This document shows, in pieces, positions 12,090 through 25,100 of a stretch of DNA of 64,000 nucleotides. The notes beneath the pieces were generated by a model. That model was not told where the DNA came from and ran no database searches. It was given only the letters and a program-made list of their open reading frames with translations. Made by a program: the position numbers and the translations under genes. The stretch comes from Dastarcus helophoroides (lineage: Eukaryota; Arthropoda; Insecta; Coleoptera; Bothrideridae): positions 10,730,969-10,794,968 of the forward strand of contig CM053337.1 in the NCBI GenBank assembly GCA_028583605.1, in the 5' to 3' direction. Numbering within the stretch: the stretch's first letter is position 1; each line of letters opens with the position of its first letter.

Positions 12090-12350
12090 TTTCTATGTTC
12101 TTAAAATCCCAACATAAATATCATTAAATAATTTGATTTGTCGTCGGATGTTTTAAGAGTGAATCTTTTTTATTTTATGTCAATTTCTACTGAAAATTAT
12201 CACATTGCTAATAATACTAGTAAAAAGAACATGAAAAACATTTAGTCCGATGATTTCCGATAAACAGCCCCTGAAATGTAGGCAACATATTAATCAACAA
12301 AATGATTAAGCGCGAAGGCTGCTTTAGTTCTGGTGATTTTATTTTTTAGC
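12090..12350 (-). repeat. Interspersed repeat family A, copy 4 (reversed)
   Basis: Reading the minus strand gives TGTTGCCTACATTTCAGGGG, an AT-rich middle and the AGTAGAAATTGACATAAAAT block. The same words run on the plus strand at 1917, 5741 and 6268. The inverted orientation shows this is a dispersed element and not a tandem duplication. Confidence 0.6.
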
Positions 12351-12507
12351 ATATATGTAATACTTCTGTATGTTTTTTACATAGAGAGAAAAAAAGAAGT
12401 TTTTTAGTTACTTATCCAAAGGTTGATTTATGTTTTGTGGTTGATTTAAAACTTTACAGCCTACTCTTGTGTACATTTATTTTAAATGGATTGTATCTAA
12501 ATTACAA

Positions 12508-12689
12508 CTTCACAATGTTGATTCGATTCCTGCTGATTGGTATTTTCTTCGACAGTTGCTTCTTACAGACGAGGTAACTGAAAATTTAGACGTCTGTAAG
12601 AAGCAACTGGCGAAGAAATGCCAATCAGCAGAAATTAACTAAAGAAAACTTCGCAACGACGGTACAGAAAATATCTTCACAATGTTGAT
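12508..12689. repeat. Foldback hairpin flanked by 15 bp direct repeats
   Basis: Arms 12530-12571 and 12591-12631 are complementary over about 41 bp with one mismatch and one bulge around a roughly 19 nt loop. CTTCACAATGTTGAT occurs on each side at 12508-12522 and 12675-12689. It sits about 450 bp upstream of the RalGAP-alpha start. It could be a foldback element or a transcribed hairpin; the sequence alone does not decide. Confidence 0.75.
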
Positions 12690-13132
12690 CCTGTTATTCA
12701 GAAACTCCGTGACTATATAGAACTGTTAATCAATCAACAAGAATCAGTATCAATTTAAATCTCAACATAGATGGACCAGCTGTTTCTGTATTTTGCTAAT
12801 CAGTTAAATAGGTAACGATGCCACTGTTGCTAGCGATTGCATGGCATTATTCATTAATTACGGATGAAAGACGTCCGACAAGATTGTTTTTTTTAAATTT
12901 GGCGCTTGTGCAATATTTACCTTATAACTTCGAAATGTCACCGCCGGGCGCGCCACCGGTTCAAACCTGAATTTTCCTGTCAGTGTACGTCAACAGAAAA
13001 AGAATTCAACGAAAATGTGATGGTATTTTTCCCATTTTCGCATTAATGCCTTCATCAAAAGATAACCGTATCTCTACAATGTAGTCCATCTGTAAATGTT
13101 AACCGCGCTGTCCACATTAATGTCTCCTAACG
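12690..13132 (+). promoter_or_regulatory. Presumed RalGAP-alpha 5' region
   Basis: Non-coding DNA directly before the RalGAP-alpha start codon. It includes a GC-rich patch around 12940-12962 (CACCGCCGGGCGCGCC) that stands out from the AT-rich background. No TATA box or defined motif could be assigned; the promoter role rests on position only. Confidence 0.3.
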
Positions 13133-16100
13133 ATGTTCAGCAAAAGAAATCAACTGGACCTGAAGAAATCCACCGCAAAGGTGCAGGATCCCAAAAAGGA
13201 TTTGGCCACAAGAATAAAGCATTTGAGAGTCATATTAGGTAGGTTGGTGGTGAAATTTGACGAGTGATATTTATTTAAATTGTTGAAGATAATTTGGAAA
13301 TTGCTGAAGCGAAAGGATTTTGTGAGGCCAACTTTAGTCATGTTTATACTATACTGTATGAAAGTTTCATCCAAGCTGAAACCAACTTGAGACAAAGGGG
13401 TGAGTGTTTAGAAAAACCGTACAATATTGCTTTGAATCTGCTTCACGTTTGCGTCATTTGTACATATTTTCTTCAGTGGTGGTGTCCTCAATTTTTCCTT
13501 CTAGTTTACTCACTCAACTTAACCTTCAGTATGTTATTTTTGTAAATATGTATTGCTTCTGTAAATATTAAAATAATCTCCACTTGATATATAGAACTAT
13601 TCTAAAGTTCCTTAATTTCAATAGAAGAATAGCTCAAAGAAAAGTGTTGAATTCATTTTTTATTAATATTAATAAAGCATTTTCTTTAGAGAAAAATGCT
13701 CAGTGTTTCAACGAATTATTTCATTCAATACAAAAAATATTTGCTCATCTTAACATTATCATTGAATCATTGTCTGCAACGTTTATCCAATTTAATTTTA
13801 AACATATGAAGATGCTAACCATTCTGCACTTTCTTTATTAATGTCCAAGTTACGTTATGTGGTAATGATGATACATTATGTATTGTGGTTATTAACAGTT
13901 AAGCTACAAATAGTGAGTGAAAACAAGTAGCTGTTTTAGCTTAAATTTCTATTTAGAAATTTGAATTCCAAATTTCGACGTTGAGGTCAAAATTGCATTT
14001 TTCCACAAATGTTGCCTTCTTTTTCCAAATTTCGACATTAAACTCGACAAATGTTTAGAAAAAAGTCGAAATTCCAAGATAAGGTTGAATTCAAATTTTG
14101 ATTTTAAAGTTAAAGTTGAAACGTATTTAATTCTTGAAATTTGAACTATAAATTTTAGCTGAAAGTAAAAATTTTAATTTTTAAATCGAAATTTTAAACA
14201 AAACGTGACAATTTTGGAAACAGTTAGAAATTTCAAGAAATTATTGGAAGCTGAGCATCAAAATTTTAAGAATAATGTCAAAAAATTTGAAATAACCAAA
14301 TTTCGATTTTTAAAATTTTTACACTCTCGAAATTTTGAATGGAAATTTTTACCTAAAAGTAAAAATATGTTTCAACGCGAAATTTTAGGCAAAAAGTGTT
14401 AATATTGGAAAAAAGCTCCACTTTGAAATGTAAATCCAAATCTCTAGAAAAAAGTCCAAATTTTTAGATTTGAATCAAAATTTCGGGAAAAGTGGACATT
14501 TTTGAGATCAAAATTGGAGAAAAAAGCCGAATTGTTGAGAGAATATAGAAATTTTAGCCAAGAAGTAACACAATTTTAATTTAAACTGAAACTTTTCAGA
14601 AAAAAGTCTGAATAGAAATTTCTCAAAATTGATAACACGAAAATTTCACCAATTTCAAGTAAAAATTCTAGCCAAAACTAAACATTTTAAGCTTAAGCTT
14701 GGAACTTTCAGAGAAAGTCGAAATTTTAGGAAAAACTCGAAATTTTTGGAACAAAAACAAAATCACGAGAAAAGTCGAAATTTTTGGAACAAAAACAAAA
14801 TCACTGAAAGAGTCGAAATTTTGGGGTCAAAATCCAATTTCAATAAAAGAAAATCTGAAATTTCGAGACAAAAAGTCGAAATTTGGAATTTAAACTCGAA
14901 ATGTTAAGAAAACAGTCGAAATTTAGAGAAAGTGTTTTAATTTCGAAATTTGGCAGAAAAAGTCAAAATTTTGTGATCAAAATTAGGGAAAAAAAGCCGA
15001 AATATTAAGGAAATGTGGAAGTTTTAGAAAATAAGTAAAAAAAATCGATTATAAACTGAAATGTTTCAGAAAAAATCGAAATATGAAAAACTTGAAATAA
15101 TAAAAAAAAAAATTTTCAAGATTTCAAGTGAAAATTTTTACTAAAACGAAACCCTTTAATGTTAAAAATGTTATAAAAACTGTAAAAAGTTTTTGAGAAA
15201 CGAATAAAGATAGATTACTTGATTGACACTTTAATGTTAACCTTGGAATTTTGAGTAAAGGTGGAAATTTTAGGAAAAAAATCGAAATTTCAACACAAAC
15301 TCAAAATTTGTGGAAAAAAAATCGAAATTTTGAGACCAAAATCCCAAATTTGAGAAAAGACGTTGAATTTTAGAGAAAAAAAGTTGACTTTTGGATAGAA
15401 AAAGTTGAATTTTGGAGAAAAAAAGTTTAATTTTAGAGAGAAAAGGTCGAATTTACAGAAAAAAAGTGAAATTTTTAATTTAAATGTACAATTTTTAATT
15501 TAAATGTGAAATTTGGAAAAAATGTCGAACTTTAGAGAGTAAAACTCCAAATTCATCTAAATAAACAGAATTCGTTTTTGGACCATTCTTCATGAACTTT
15601 ACTCTTTTTAAGTAGACGGTACTTTCAGAATGCAAAATCACAAAGCAGATTCAAAAACCTCACAGCTTTTGTACAGTTACTAACCTGACTTTATTTTCCA
15701 CTTGGTGATTGTCAGAATTGTCTTTCCATCTGGGTAAGTGCACCTGCTAATAAAAATTGTAGCGCCTATTCAACGTATCATTTACAGTGCACAAAGCCCA
15801 CAAGGAAGAACTGGAATGTACCATCTGGATCTTGGAACAAACTCTATGTCTTCTGCCGGAACTAATCCACAAGAGATGGCAAATCCACTCTCTTGGTCGC
15901 ATACTGAGCAAACTGCTCCATACGGGCAATTCCATCAAATTGAGGAGGCAGGCGATCCGTTTCTTTCTGATGTGGTATCAGGCTCTCAACGAGAACGCGC
16001 CCGATTATGTTGATGGTATTTTTGCATCTTTAGTACCTGGATTTTTCAATCCGTCTGCGTTGCCTCAACAAGCGAGTTTGAGCGTTTTTCACGATTCTGG

Positions 16101-19100
16101 TCAGCACTCGGTAACTGCCACCGAGTTATTACCGATTTTACCACCGACAGGCAGTGAAAAACCACCTGATAATCCCAGCAAGTTCTTTCTTGAGGCGCTG
16201 CTGGAGCATATGGCCATGACTGTTGTTAAGCTCGAGTGGCATGATAAAGCATCGCATCATCATCGGTGTTTTCAGTTTTTGCTTGATAAATTTAAAGTGT
16301 ATTATTTGCCGAAGATATGCCCTAATTTCTGTTACGAAACTTCCTTGTATTACCCCAATTTGGGTAAGTTGTTGCTGGTTGATTTGGTGTTTTTTTATTT
16401 ATTGTCGCTTGATGCAGATTTGCCTGTAATGCGTAAGACTGAGATGGAAAATGAATTCGTTTCCTGTCGGGTAACGTTGATTAACACCATAGCCAACTAT
16501 ATGCATTCCTCGAAGAAAAGTTTGGATAATATTCATCACAGCGTGACCGCTCCAATGCAAAATACGTATAGTGAGGATGAAGGCCAACATGATAACTCTT
16601 CGCATCCTAGCTTAGATTCTAGTAAGGATAACAATATAATATTCTAAGAAAAAGTTTTGCTTTTTTCTTTAATTTCGAATTTAAAAAAAAAAGTTTGACA
16701 TAGGTAATGGTTTTTTCAAGTACTAATTACATCATAATTTTTCAGCAATATCGCTTCAAACGCCAAGGACGGCAAGCGATGAGGAATTGGCAGCGAAAAT
16801 TGTTCGAGAAGTCCTTTGTTGTTCGAGAGATAATGTCAATTTTGTCCACGAAATCTACCGTCAAGCGTTTCTCTTAAATTTTAATCAAGTAGTCGCAATC
16901 AGGAAGACCATAGCCGTATACAAAGACCTAATCCAACAACCAAATGCTCCGGATGTTCCACCGTACATTTTAGAATTGCCCGATGAAGTAGGAAGACCAG
17001 CGGATGAACTGCAACCCGATAGTAGACCCATAAGACTGAGAAACGACTCGTACTTGGGGGCAATACAAAAAGAGAATTTAATCGTAAGAGCTGGATTGCA
17101 AAATGTATTGCAGTTATTCATGACGCACGCCTCGAATGTTTTCCTTTTGGACGTCAATCCTCACATACCGAAACTGTTAGAGGAACAGACTGATGCATGC
17201 AAACGTGTACTTAATATTTATCGATATATGGTTATGAATACTAGGATGGATAGCAACACTTGGTTAGTGTTTTGGAAATTGTTCTTTCCAGTTTGGTCAT
17301 TTGATGTGTATTTTAGGGAGCAATTGTTGTTGGTTTTGTTACAAATTACTTCTTTGGTGCTTGGGGAAACGCCCCCTAAGAAAAAATATCAATCATTGGG
17401 AGGTAAACTGGCGCCAGCAATCTTCCAAACTTTGATTGTCACCTGGATAAAAGCTAATCTTAACGTTATGATATCTAGAGAACTATGGGACCGATTTTTA
17501 CATGTACTGACATCTCTTACCAGTTGGGAGGATCTTATAAAGGAATGGGCGGTATGTTACGAGAACAATAAAATGAATAACAAAATCTCATTTGGAAAAA
17601 CGACTTTTTTTTAAATTTTGTCTGCTTTTCCGAGCTGTGCACTGCCTTCCCCGTCTTTAACAGATAATTATTTACAGAAAACGTTGGACACACTTACCAG
17701 AGTTCTGGCTCGACATGTTTACGGTTTAGATTTAACTGATCTACCGTTAGACAGATTGAAAGAGCAAAAGTCAAAACGTGTGGTCAGAAGACCTCAGAGT
17801 AGACCAGAAAGTAGCACTCCTTCGAACACCGCCCATCCCCCAGTATGTAGGCAGGACTCCACGATCCCTGAAGGAATGCCCTTAAGACGAAGAAAGTCGG
17901 CTATACCGAGAAGTTCCAGCGAAACCGAGCTTGACATAAAGCGGAGGCGACCAAAACTCAAACACGTAAGACAGCTTTTAACTCGAGCTTGGGTGTTACT
18001 AGGGTTTCGCTTTGGAGGGACTTAAAAATTCCTAACTATCCAATTCATTATTTGTTAATCAACAATTACGGTTTTATAACAGTTTGATATTAGCTGTCGG
18101 GTGCTATGGAACAGAAAAAAGTCTGTTTTTCTTTAAACTAACGCATTGCCAAGATCTTTTTCATTTTTCCACATTCCCGATTGTCAACACCAAAAAACCT
18201 GCTTCAAACTTTTTTTTAACCACAAAGCTTGTCCAAATGATTCTCCTTGGAAGTCTCTCGCTTCCAAGTCGCTTTTGAGCTGAATTTGGTTTCCCTTGTT
18301 CCCCCACGAAGCTACTGAAACTTGAACACTTAACCTTGACACCATCCACCTTCAAAAGTAATAGATTATTGAGATTTGAACTTATTGCAGCCAAAACATC
18401 GCCGCTCCGTCTCTTTAGACAACTTAATACAACAAGACACCGAATCGACAGACCGTACGCGGTCCCCGAGTCCGGCCCCATCCAGCGGATTAGAAAGTAA
18501 CTCCATCAAAGATTCCCCAATCCAACTAGACGTACTAGCTTCCGAAAATCACGCCTTGGAGCCGTCGGAGGAACACAGAGGGGTAGTTTGCGGCGGTAGC
18601 GTCAGGGGTTGGTTGCCGGACGTGGCAGTTATTCTCTGGAAACGTATGCTGGGCGCTCTCGGAGACGTCAACCACATATCCGATCCCAAATTGCACGCCC
18701 AAGTTTTCGATTATTTGGTAAAGCTGATGGAGACCTTGATCAAGATAAAACATAATCAAGGTATATCCGCGGATAATCAGAGTACGCCTCAAGCGCCGGA
18801 ACTTGTACCCCCTCTCACGTTGATACTGCCTTGGTGTTTTGGAGCGCTTACTTTACCTGATTCTTTCGAGGCTGGTAGGTTAAACGCGCTGCGACTGCTT
18901 TGTATAATTACGCTAAACTGTGATAGCAATCGAAGAAGTTATCTGCCTCATTTTTATAGTTTTCTACATAGAGGTGAGTTGTGGTTCGTGTGGGGGCCAG
19001 ATCTGAATCATTTGATGTTTTAGCGTTTACCAGTTCCAATAGAGCAGCGGTTAATACAACTTTGAAGTACCTCGGTCCTAGATTTTTATCACTGCAACTT

Positions 19101-22100
19101 CCCGGATCGTCATTGTTGTTATTAGATCTGATTCACTCGAGTAATATCATTTTAAACAGTAGCGAGTCTTTGGAGGGGTCCCCACGGACAGAAGCCGTGT
19201 CAATAATCGCAAATTTGTTGAGTTTGCCCGAGGATTTGAATTCTATTTCGGTATTGCAGCCGGAACCTCACATACATGTGATGCCTTGCCCAGATGTTAA
19301 GGTGAATTCAATATGCTTTTTGCCTTGTTTTCATGATATTTCCTTGGATTTTATTGTATTTTCTAGAAATTTTATTGACTTCTAGAAATGTTATTCTTTT
19401 TTATTTTAAAATCTCGAAATTTCGCCTTAAAAAGTCCCAAAAGGTATTTTGGTTATATAATTTAGGTTCTTGCAAGTGTTCGAAACAATTTATCAGTTAC
19501 TATTGATTACTGTCAATAAAAATAATGAATCTGACATGAAGGATACAGGCTAAGCAGGAGATAAGGCAAAATAAGTAGTTTTAAGAAAAACGGGTTTTAA
19601 GATGTAGATTCTCTTTATTAATGGAAAACGAAAATATATTATAACTCCTAATTCGGTGCATTTTTAGCATGTGATTCTAGACAAACTGAAACAACAACAG
19701 ATGATGCACGTAACTAATTTTTGGAACAAATTCACTTCTTTGCTTGTACCCTTCATTTATTAGTAATTAAACCTAGTAGTAATAAAATAATAATTGATAG
19801 GAACATGTAGTCAGCATATTGCTCAGAGCGGGTAGACGAGAACCAAAAGGAGAAGCAAGAAGCATAGCTCTTTCAGCTCTCGGAATTTTTATCTATAAAG
19901 AGTTAGCCAACGAAACATTCTACCCCAAAGTGACCGATGCTATAGACGTTATATTGCAAGCCCTCAAGGTAAGATTTAAAGTGAACTTTCTCTTTATTCT
20001 AGTGTTTATTTTTAGTTCAATCACAAGACCATCGCGCAGTTGGCCAGCAATATACTTTTCCTACTTTGCGATCATGCTGCTCTGTTGTGGAAGCAGTACC
20101 CAAGGCAAAGCGTTGCGATCATTCGAACACTCTGTTCTGCTCTCTTGTCGCACGCCCCGTTGGCATCAGTAGCCGGTGAAAGTGATAAAGCTTTGGGTAT
20201 TGCTTTGCTATTTTGTCTAGGTGAATGGTGCATGAGATCGGGACCGAAAAAATTACTGGAAATGGTTGATTATGAAGATAATAGGAATTCTTGCTTACTA
20301 TTGCAAGTGTTTGACGTAAGTTCTTGGGTATACAGTTTCTTTCTGAAATTTAGACTCAAAACACCCATATAAAGAAAAATCATTCAAAATGTTGAGTAAA
20401 AAAGCTAAATTTTTGCAAAATTGAACTGAAATGTTGAATTTCGTAAGTTTTTTCCTAATTGTTGATTTTTCCGAAACTATGAGTTTTGCCCCAACATCCA
20501 CGCTTTCAATTTTTACTTTTCTCAAAATTGCTATTCTAATTTCGAGTTCTGTCGATTTTTGACTTTTTTTTTTGATGTTTCAAGTGAGAATCCAGAAACT
20601 CTAGTTTTTTTTCCAAAGTTTTACTCTTTTTTTTCTAAATTTTGAGTTTAAATTCAAAATTGTCACTTTTTTCAACTATTTCTCTAAAGATAATAGCTTG
20701 GTTATCGAAACACGTTAGAGCAACCTCTGTTGTGTTTTTTAATCTTTCTTGGTTTCAGGGGAAGATTTGCATATCAATTTTTTAAGATAACCAAGGACCA
20801 GTCTGTCCCACCAAAAATATTTCTTAATTTTGGGAACATTATTTTGTAAAATAACTTCTTTTAATTATCATCATCAATATTAAAAACTTATTAGAAATTT
20901 CACTTAAAAGTAAAAAGTTTTGCCACTTTAAAAATTACTGATTTAAAATGTTACGACCGCTGGCGTTAATAGAGGAAAAATAGATCCAAATTATGGTTGA
21001 GGATTTAAAAAAAAGTTATCTTTAGCTCAAGGTGTATTTAATAAAAATCTAGTTAAATTTACTGAAAATTTAACGAGAACCGAACTTTTTATTCCACTCG
21101 ATGTATTTGTGGTATTCATCATTGGTTACGCAAGATTTCACTGTCTTTATAGCATCAATCAAATCTGCCATAGTTAAATCTCGACCAGTAACCTTCCTAT
21201 GTTTTTCCACCTTGATTTGCTTCAATAATTCCCTAATTACTTTCATACTGGCCTCCTTGCAAACGATTTTTATATCTGAACCAGAGAAATTTTCCGTCAT
21301 ATTCATAATACTTTCAATTTCGCTACTTTTAATATTTTTCCGGCCATCCAATTGTAGATAATGCTGGAATATTCTAATTTTCATTTGATTATTAGGCAAA
21401 GGAACTAATATTCTCTTCTCTAGTCGTCTAAGTAGAGCCAAATCCAATTTCCAAGGGGCATTAGTACTGGCCAAAATGAATACCAAATGGTCAGAGTTTA
21501 ATATCCCGTCAATTTGTATAAGTAGCTCGCTTTTGAAGCGAATGGAAGCTTCGTGATTGGAAGGGGATGATGCTGAAGTGAGAGAATCTACTTCGTCTAT
21601 GAAAATCGTTGTGGGAGAGTAGTATTTGGCAACGTCGAAGAGGACTTTTATCATTTTTTCGGATTCCCCCCGCCACTTACTAACAAATGCGCTGCTGGTT
21701 ACATTGATAAAAGTAGTACTCCCTTCGCAAGCCAAAGCTTTAGCCAACAAGGTTTTACCAGTACCAGGGGGGCCATAAAGTAAGACACCTTTCCAAGATG
21801 AGCATAAGCCTTTGAAAACATCAGGGAACTTTAGCGGGTATATAGTTGCTTCTTTAAGCAGTTCAGCTTGCTCGTCCAAACCAATGCAATCGTCCCAAGT
21901 AGTTCCAAGATTTTTTGGCACTAACTCTTTCAGTATCTGATTTGCCATCTCTCGCCACTCGGGTGTATACCCATCGAAATCACACAGAGGTTTATGCGTT
22001 ATATTCTCCTCGTCGTACAAGGTTGAAACCTTATTTTCCACCTGACTATTCAAAGATGTGACACATATTCCAAAATTGAGGCGATCCTGCAACGGTGAAC

Positions 22101-25100
22101 TATCCGATGAGTGGCTACTTTCGCCTTTTTCCAATTTCTTCTTTGGCTTTTTCGGCCCACTTTGTCTTCTAGTATTAGGTGATGAGACATCTTTGTTAAC
22201 TTGGCGCACAAACTTGGGATACCGCTGGAACTTGGCATAATAGTAACTGCTGTACTCCTGAAGAATTATATCCAGATCTATGTTGTCGCAAACTTCGAAA
22301 TGTTCATCTATTTGGGCTTCTTGTTCTAGAGCTGCTGCCGTCTCTTGCAAGTTGTTATCTTTTAAATACCCCATAATTAAGTGCAGGACGTTGCGTTTTC
22401 TGTGGTGTAGCTCTCTTTTCGCTTGGTCTTTGATGTTTTGGGAAATGCTCTGCGTTGGTGACTTCCATAGTTTCGTAGTGGTGAGTTCACCCATCGATGT
22501 TTTTTGTATCAGTTTGGTTAAATTTCAGAGATGAGTGTCACACTTGACATGACGATATGAAATCGATTTTTGGTACCTAAGCTACAAATTGTTTATTGTC
22601 GTCCGGGGGTTGTTAATAACATGGAAACAAAATCGTATCGATCAAACAAAACTTATGGCCTTATTTACATGGACCAGATTACATTCGATGTTTTCGAGAA
22701 TTTTACCATGGAATTCTTTGGAATAGAATTTAATTTTGGCACCACACTTTTTTTATCGGTTGAAGATTTTTTGTTCCATCAAATACTCGTTGTTTAGGAT
22801 GTACGCTTGGGGAACAAATTGTGACTATGCTCGTGAGATCTCCAAACAACCACTTCCCGTTAATTCGAAGACGAATGTCGACAGAAAAATATTTCCAAAA
22901 AAAAATCGACCTGAAATCCCAAATTTCGAAAAAAGTGCAAGTATGAGATCAAAACTTTGAAATCAAAGTCAAACCTTTAATACAAAAGTAGAAACTTCAC
23001 GACAAAAATCGAAATTACAAAGAACACAAAATTTATTTTCAAAAAATTGACAAATTCAAAATATGCAGAAAAAACGTCGAAAAGAGTTTAAGACGTCAAA
23101 AGTTAAAATTTATAACAAAAAGTTTGGACATTTTTTGAAAAGCCGAATTCTGCAGAAAAAGTCGAAATCTTTAAAAAAGTCAAAATCTTTATAAAAATCG
23201 AAATCTTTGTCAGACTAACAAAAGTCGAAATTTTCAAAAAGAAAGAATTTTTTGAATTTTACAAAACAAAGTTTGGGAAAAAGTCGATATTTCGAAACAC
23301 CCTCGAATGTTTCAAAAAATAGAAAAAATTTGGACAAAAGTTGGAATTTTGAAAAATGACAGTTTTCAAAGTAAGTCAAAATTTCGACAAAAAATGTTCA
23401 AATTTTTAAATGTGCCCAGATTTTCAAGACGTCAAAAGTTGAAATTGAAAAGTTTAAACATTTTTTAAAAAGCCGAAATTTCCAGAAAAAGTCGAAATCT
23501 TTGAAAAAGTCGATATCTTTAAAATAGTCGAAATCTTTAAAAAAAAGTCGAAATTTTTAAAAAGTCAGAATTTTAAAAAAGTCCAAATTTTCAGAAAAAA
23601 AAAGAATTTTTTGAAATTTATAAAACAAAGTTTCGAAAAAAGTCGATATTTTGAAACATCCTCCTTTTGTTCAAAAAATTGAGAAAACTGGGACAAAAGT
23701 GGGAATTTTGAAAAGTGATAATTTTCAAAGTAAGTCAAAATTTCGCCAAAAAATGTCCAAATTCTTAAATGTGGAAATTTTCCAAAAGCCGAGATTTTTA
23801 AGACGTCAAAAGTTGAAATTAAAAAGTTTAAACATTTTTTAAAAAGTCGAATTCTCCAGAAAAAGTCGAAATATTTGAAAAAGTCGATATCTTTAAAATA
23901 GTCGAAATATTTAAAAAAATCGAAATTATTAAGTCAGAATTTTAAAAAAAGTCCAAATTTTCAGAAAAAAAAGAATTTTTTGAAATTTACAAAACAAAGT
24001 TTCGGAAAAAGTCTAAATCTTTAAAAAAATTCGATATCTAAAATAGTCGAAATCTTTAAAAAAAAAAGTCGAAATTTTTAAAAAGTCGGAATTTTAAAAA
24101 AGTCCAAATTTTCAGAAAAAAAATTTTTTGAAATTTACAACCCAAAGTTTCGAAAAAAGTCGATATTCTGAAACATCCTCGATTTTTTCAAAAAATTGAG
24201 AAAACTGGGACAAGAGTGGGAATTTGGAAAAGTGACAATTTTCAAAGTAAGTCAAAATTTCGCCAAAAAATGTCCAAATTTTTAAATGTGGAAATTTTCC
24301 AAAAGCCAAGATTTTCAAGACGTCAAAAGTTGAAATTAAAAAGTTTAAACATTTTTTAAAAAGCTGAATTCTCCAGAAAAAGTCTAAATCTTTAAAAAAA
24401 GTCGATATCTAAAATAGTCAAAATTAGTAAAAAATCAGAATTTTAGAAAAGTCGAAATTTTTAGAAAAAAAAATTTTTTGAAATTTACAAAACAAAGTTT
24501 CGGAAAAAGTCGATATTCTGAAACACCCTCGATTTATTCAAAAAATTGAGAAAACTGGGACAAAAGTTGGAATTTGGAAGGTGACAATTTTCAAAGTAAG
24601 TCAAAATTTCGCCAAAAAATGTCCAAATTTTTAAATGTGGAAATTTTCCAAAAGCCGAGATTTTCAAGACGTCAAAAGTTGAAATTAAAAAGTTTAAACA
24701 TTTTTTAAAAAGTCGAATTCTCCAGAAAAAGTCTAAATCTTTAAAAAAATTAGATATCTAAAATAGTCGAAATCTTTAAAAAAAAGTCGAAATTTTTAAA
24801 AAGTCGGAATTTAAAAAAGTCCAAATTTTCAGAAAAAAAATTTTTTGAAATTTACAACCCAAAGTTTCGAAAAAAGTCGATATTCTGAAACATCCTCGAT
24901 TTTTTCAAAAAATTGAGAAAACTGGGACAAGAGTGGGAATTTGGAAAAGTGACAATTTTCAAAGTAAGTCAAAATTTCGCCAAAAAATGTCCAAATTTTT
25001 AAATGTGGAAATTTTCCAAAAGCCAAGATTTTCAAGACGTCAAAAGTTGAAATTAAAAAGTTTAAACATTTTTTAAAAAGCTGAATTCTCCAGAAAAAGT

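Noticed and set aside
12530..12631. The foldback hairpin called as a microRNA gene
   Set aside because: Arms are longer and more perfectly paired than typical animal pre-miRNAs, and flanking direct repeats fit a mobile element better; left as a repeat without small-RNA data.
14629..14907. Open frames of 64-92 codons in RalGAP-alpha intron 2
   Set aside because: Low-complexity K/N/F/S-rich translations of the TCGAAATTT repeat; no domain and no conservation signal.
22570..22797. A 75-codon plus-strand frame upstream of KATNAL2
   Set aside because: No recognisable similarity and no splice partner; lies in the KATNAL2 5' flank.
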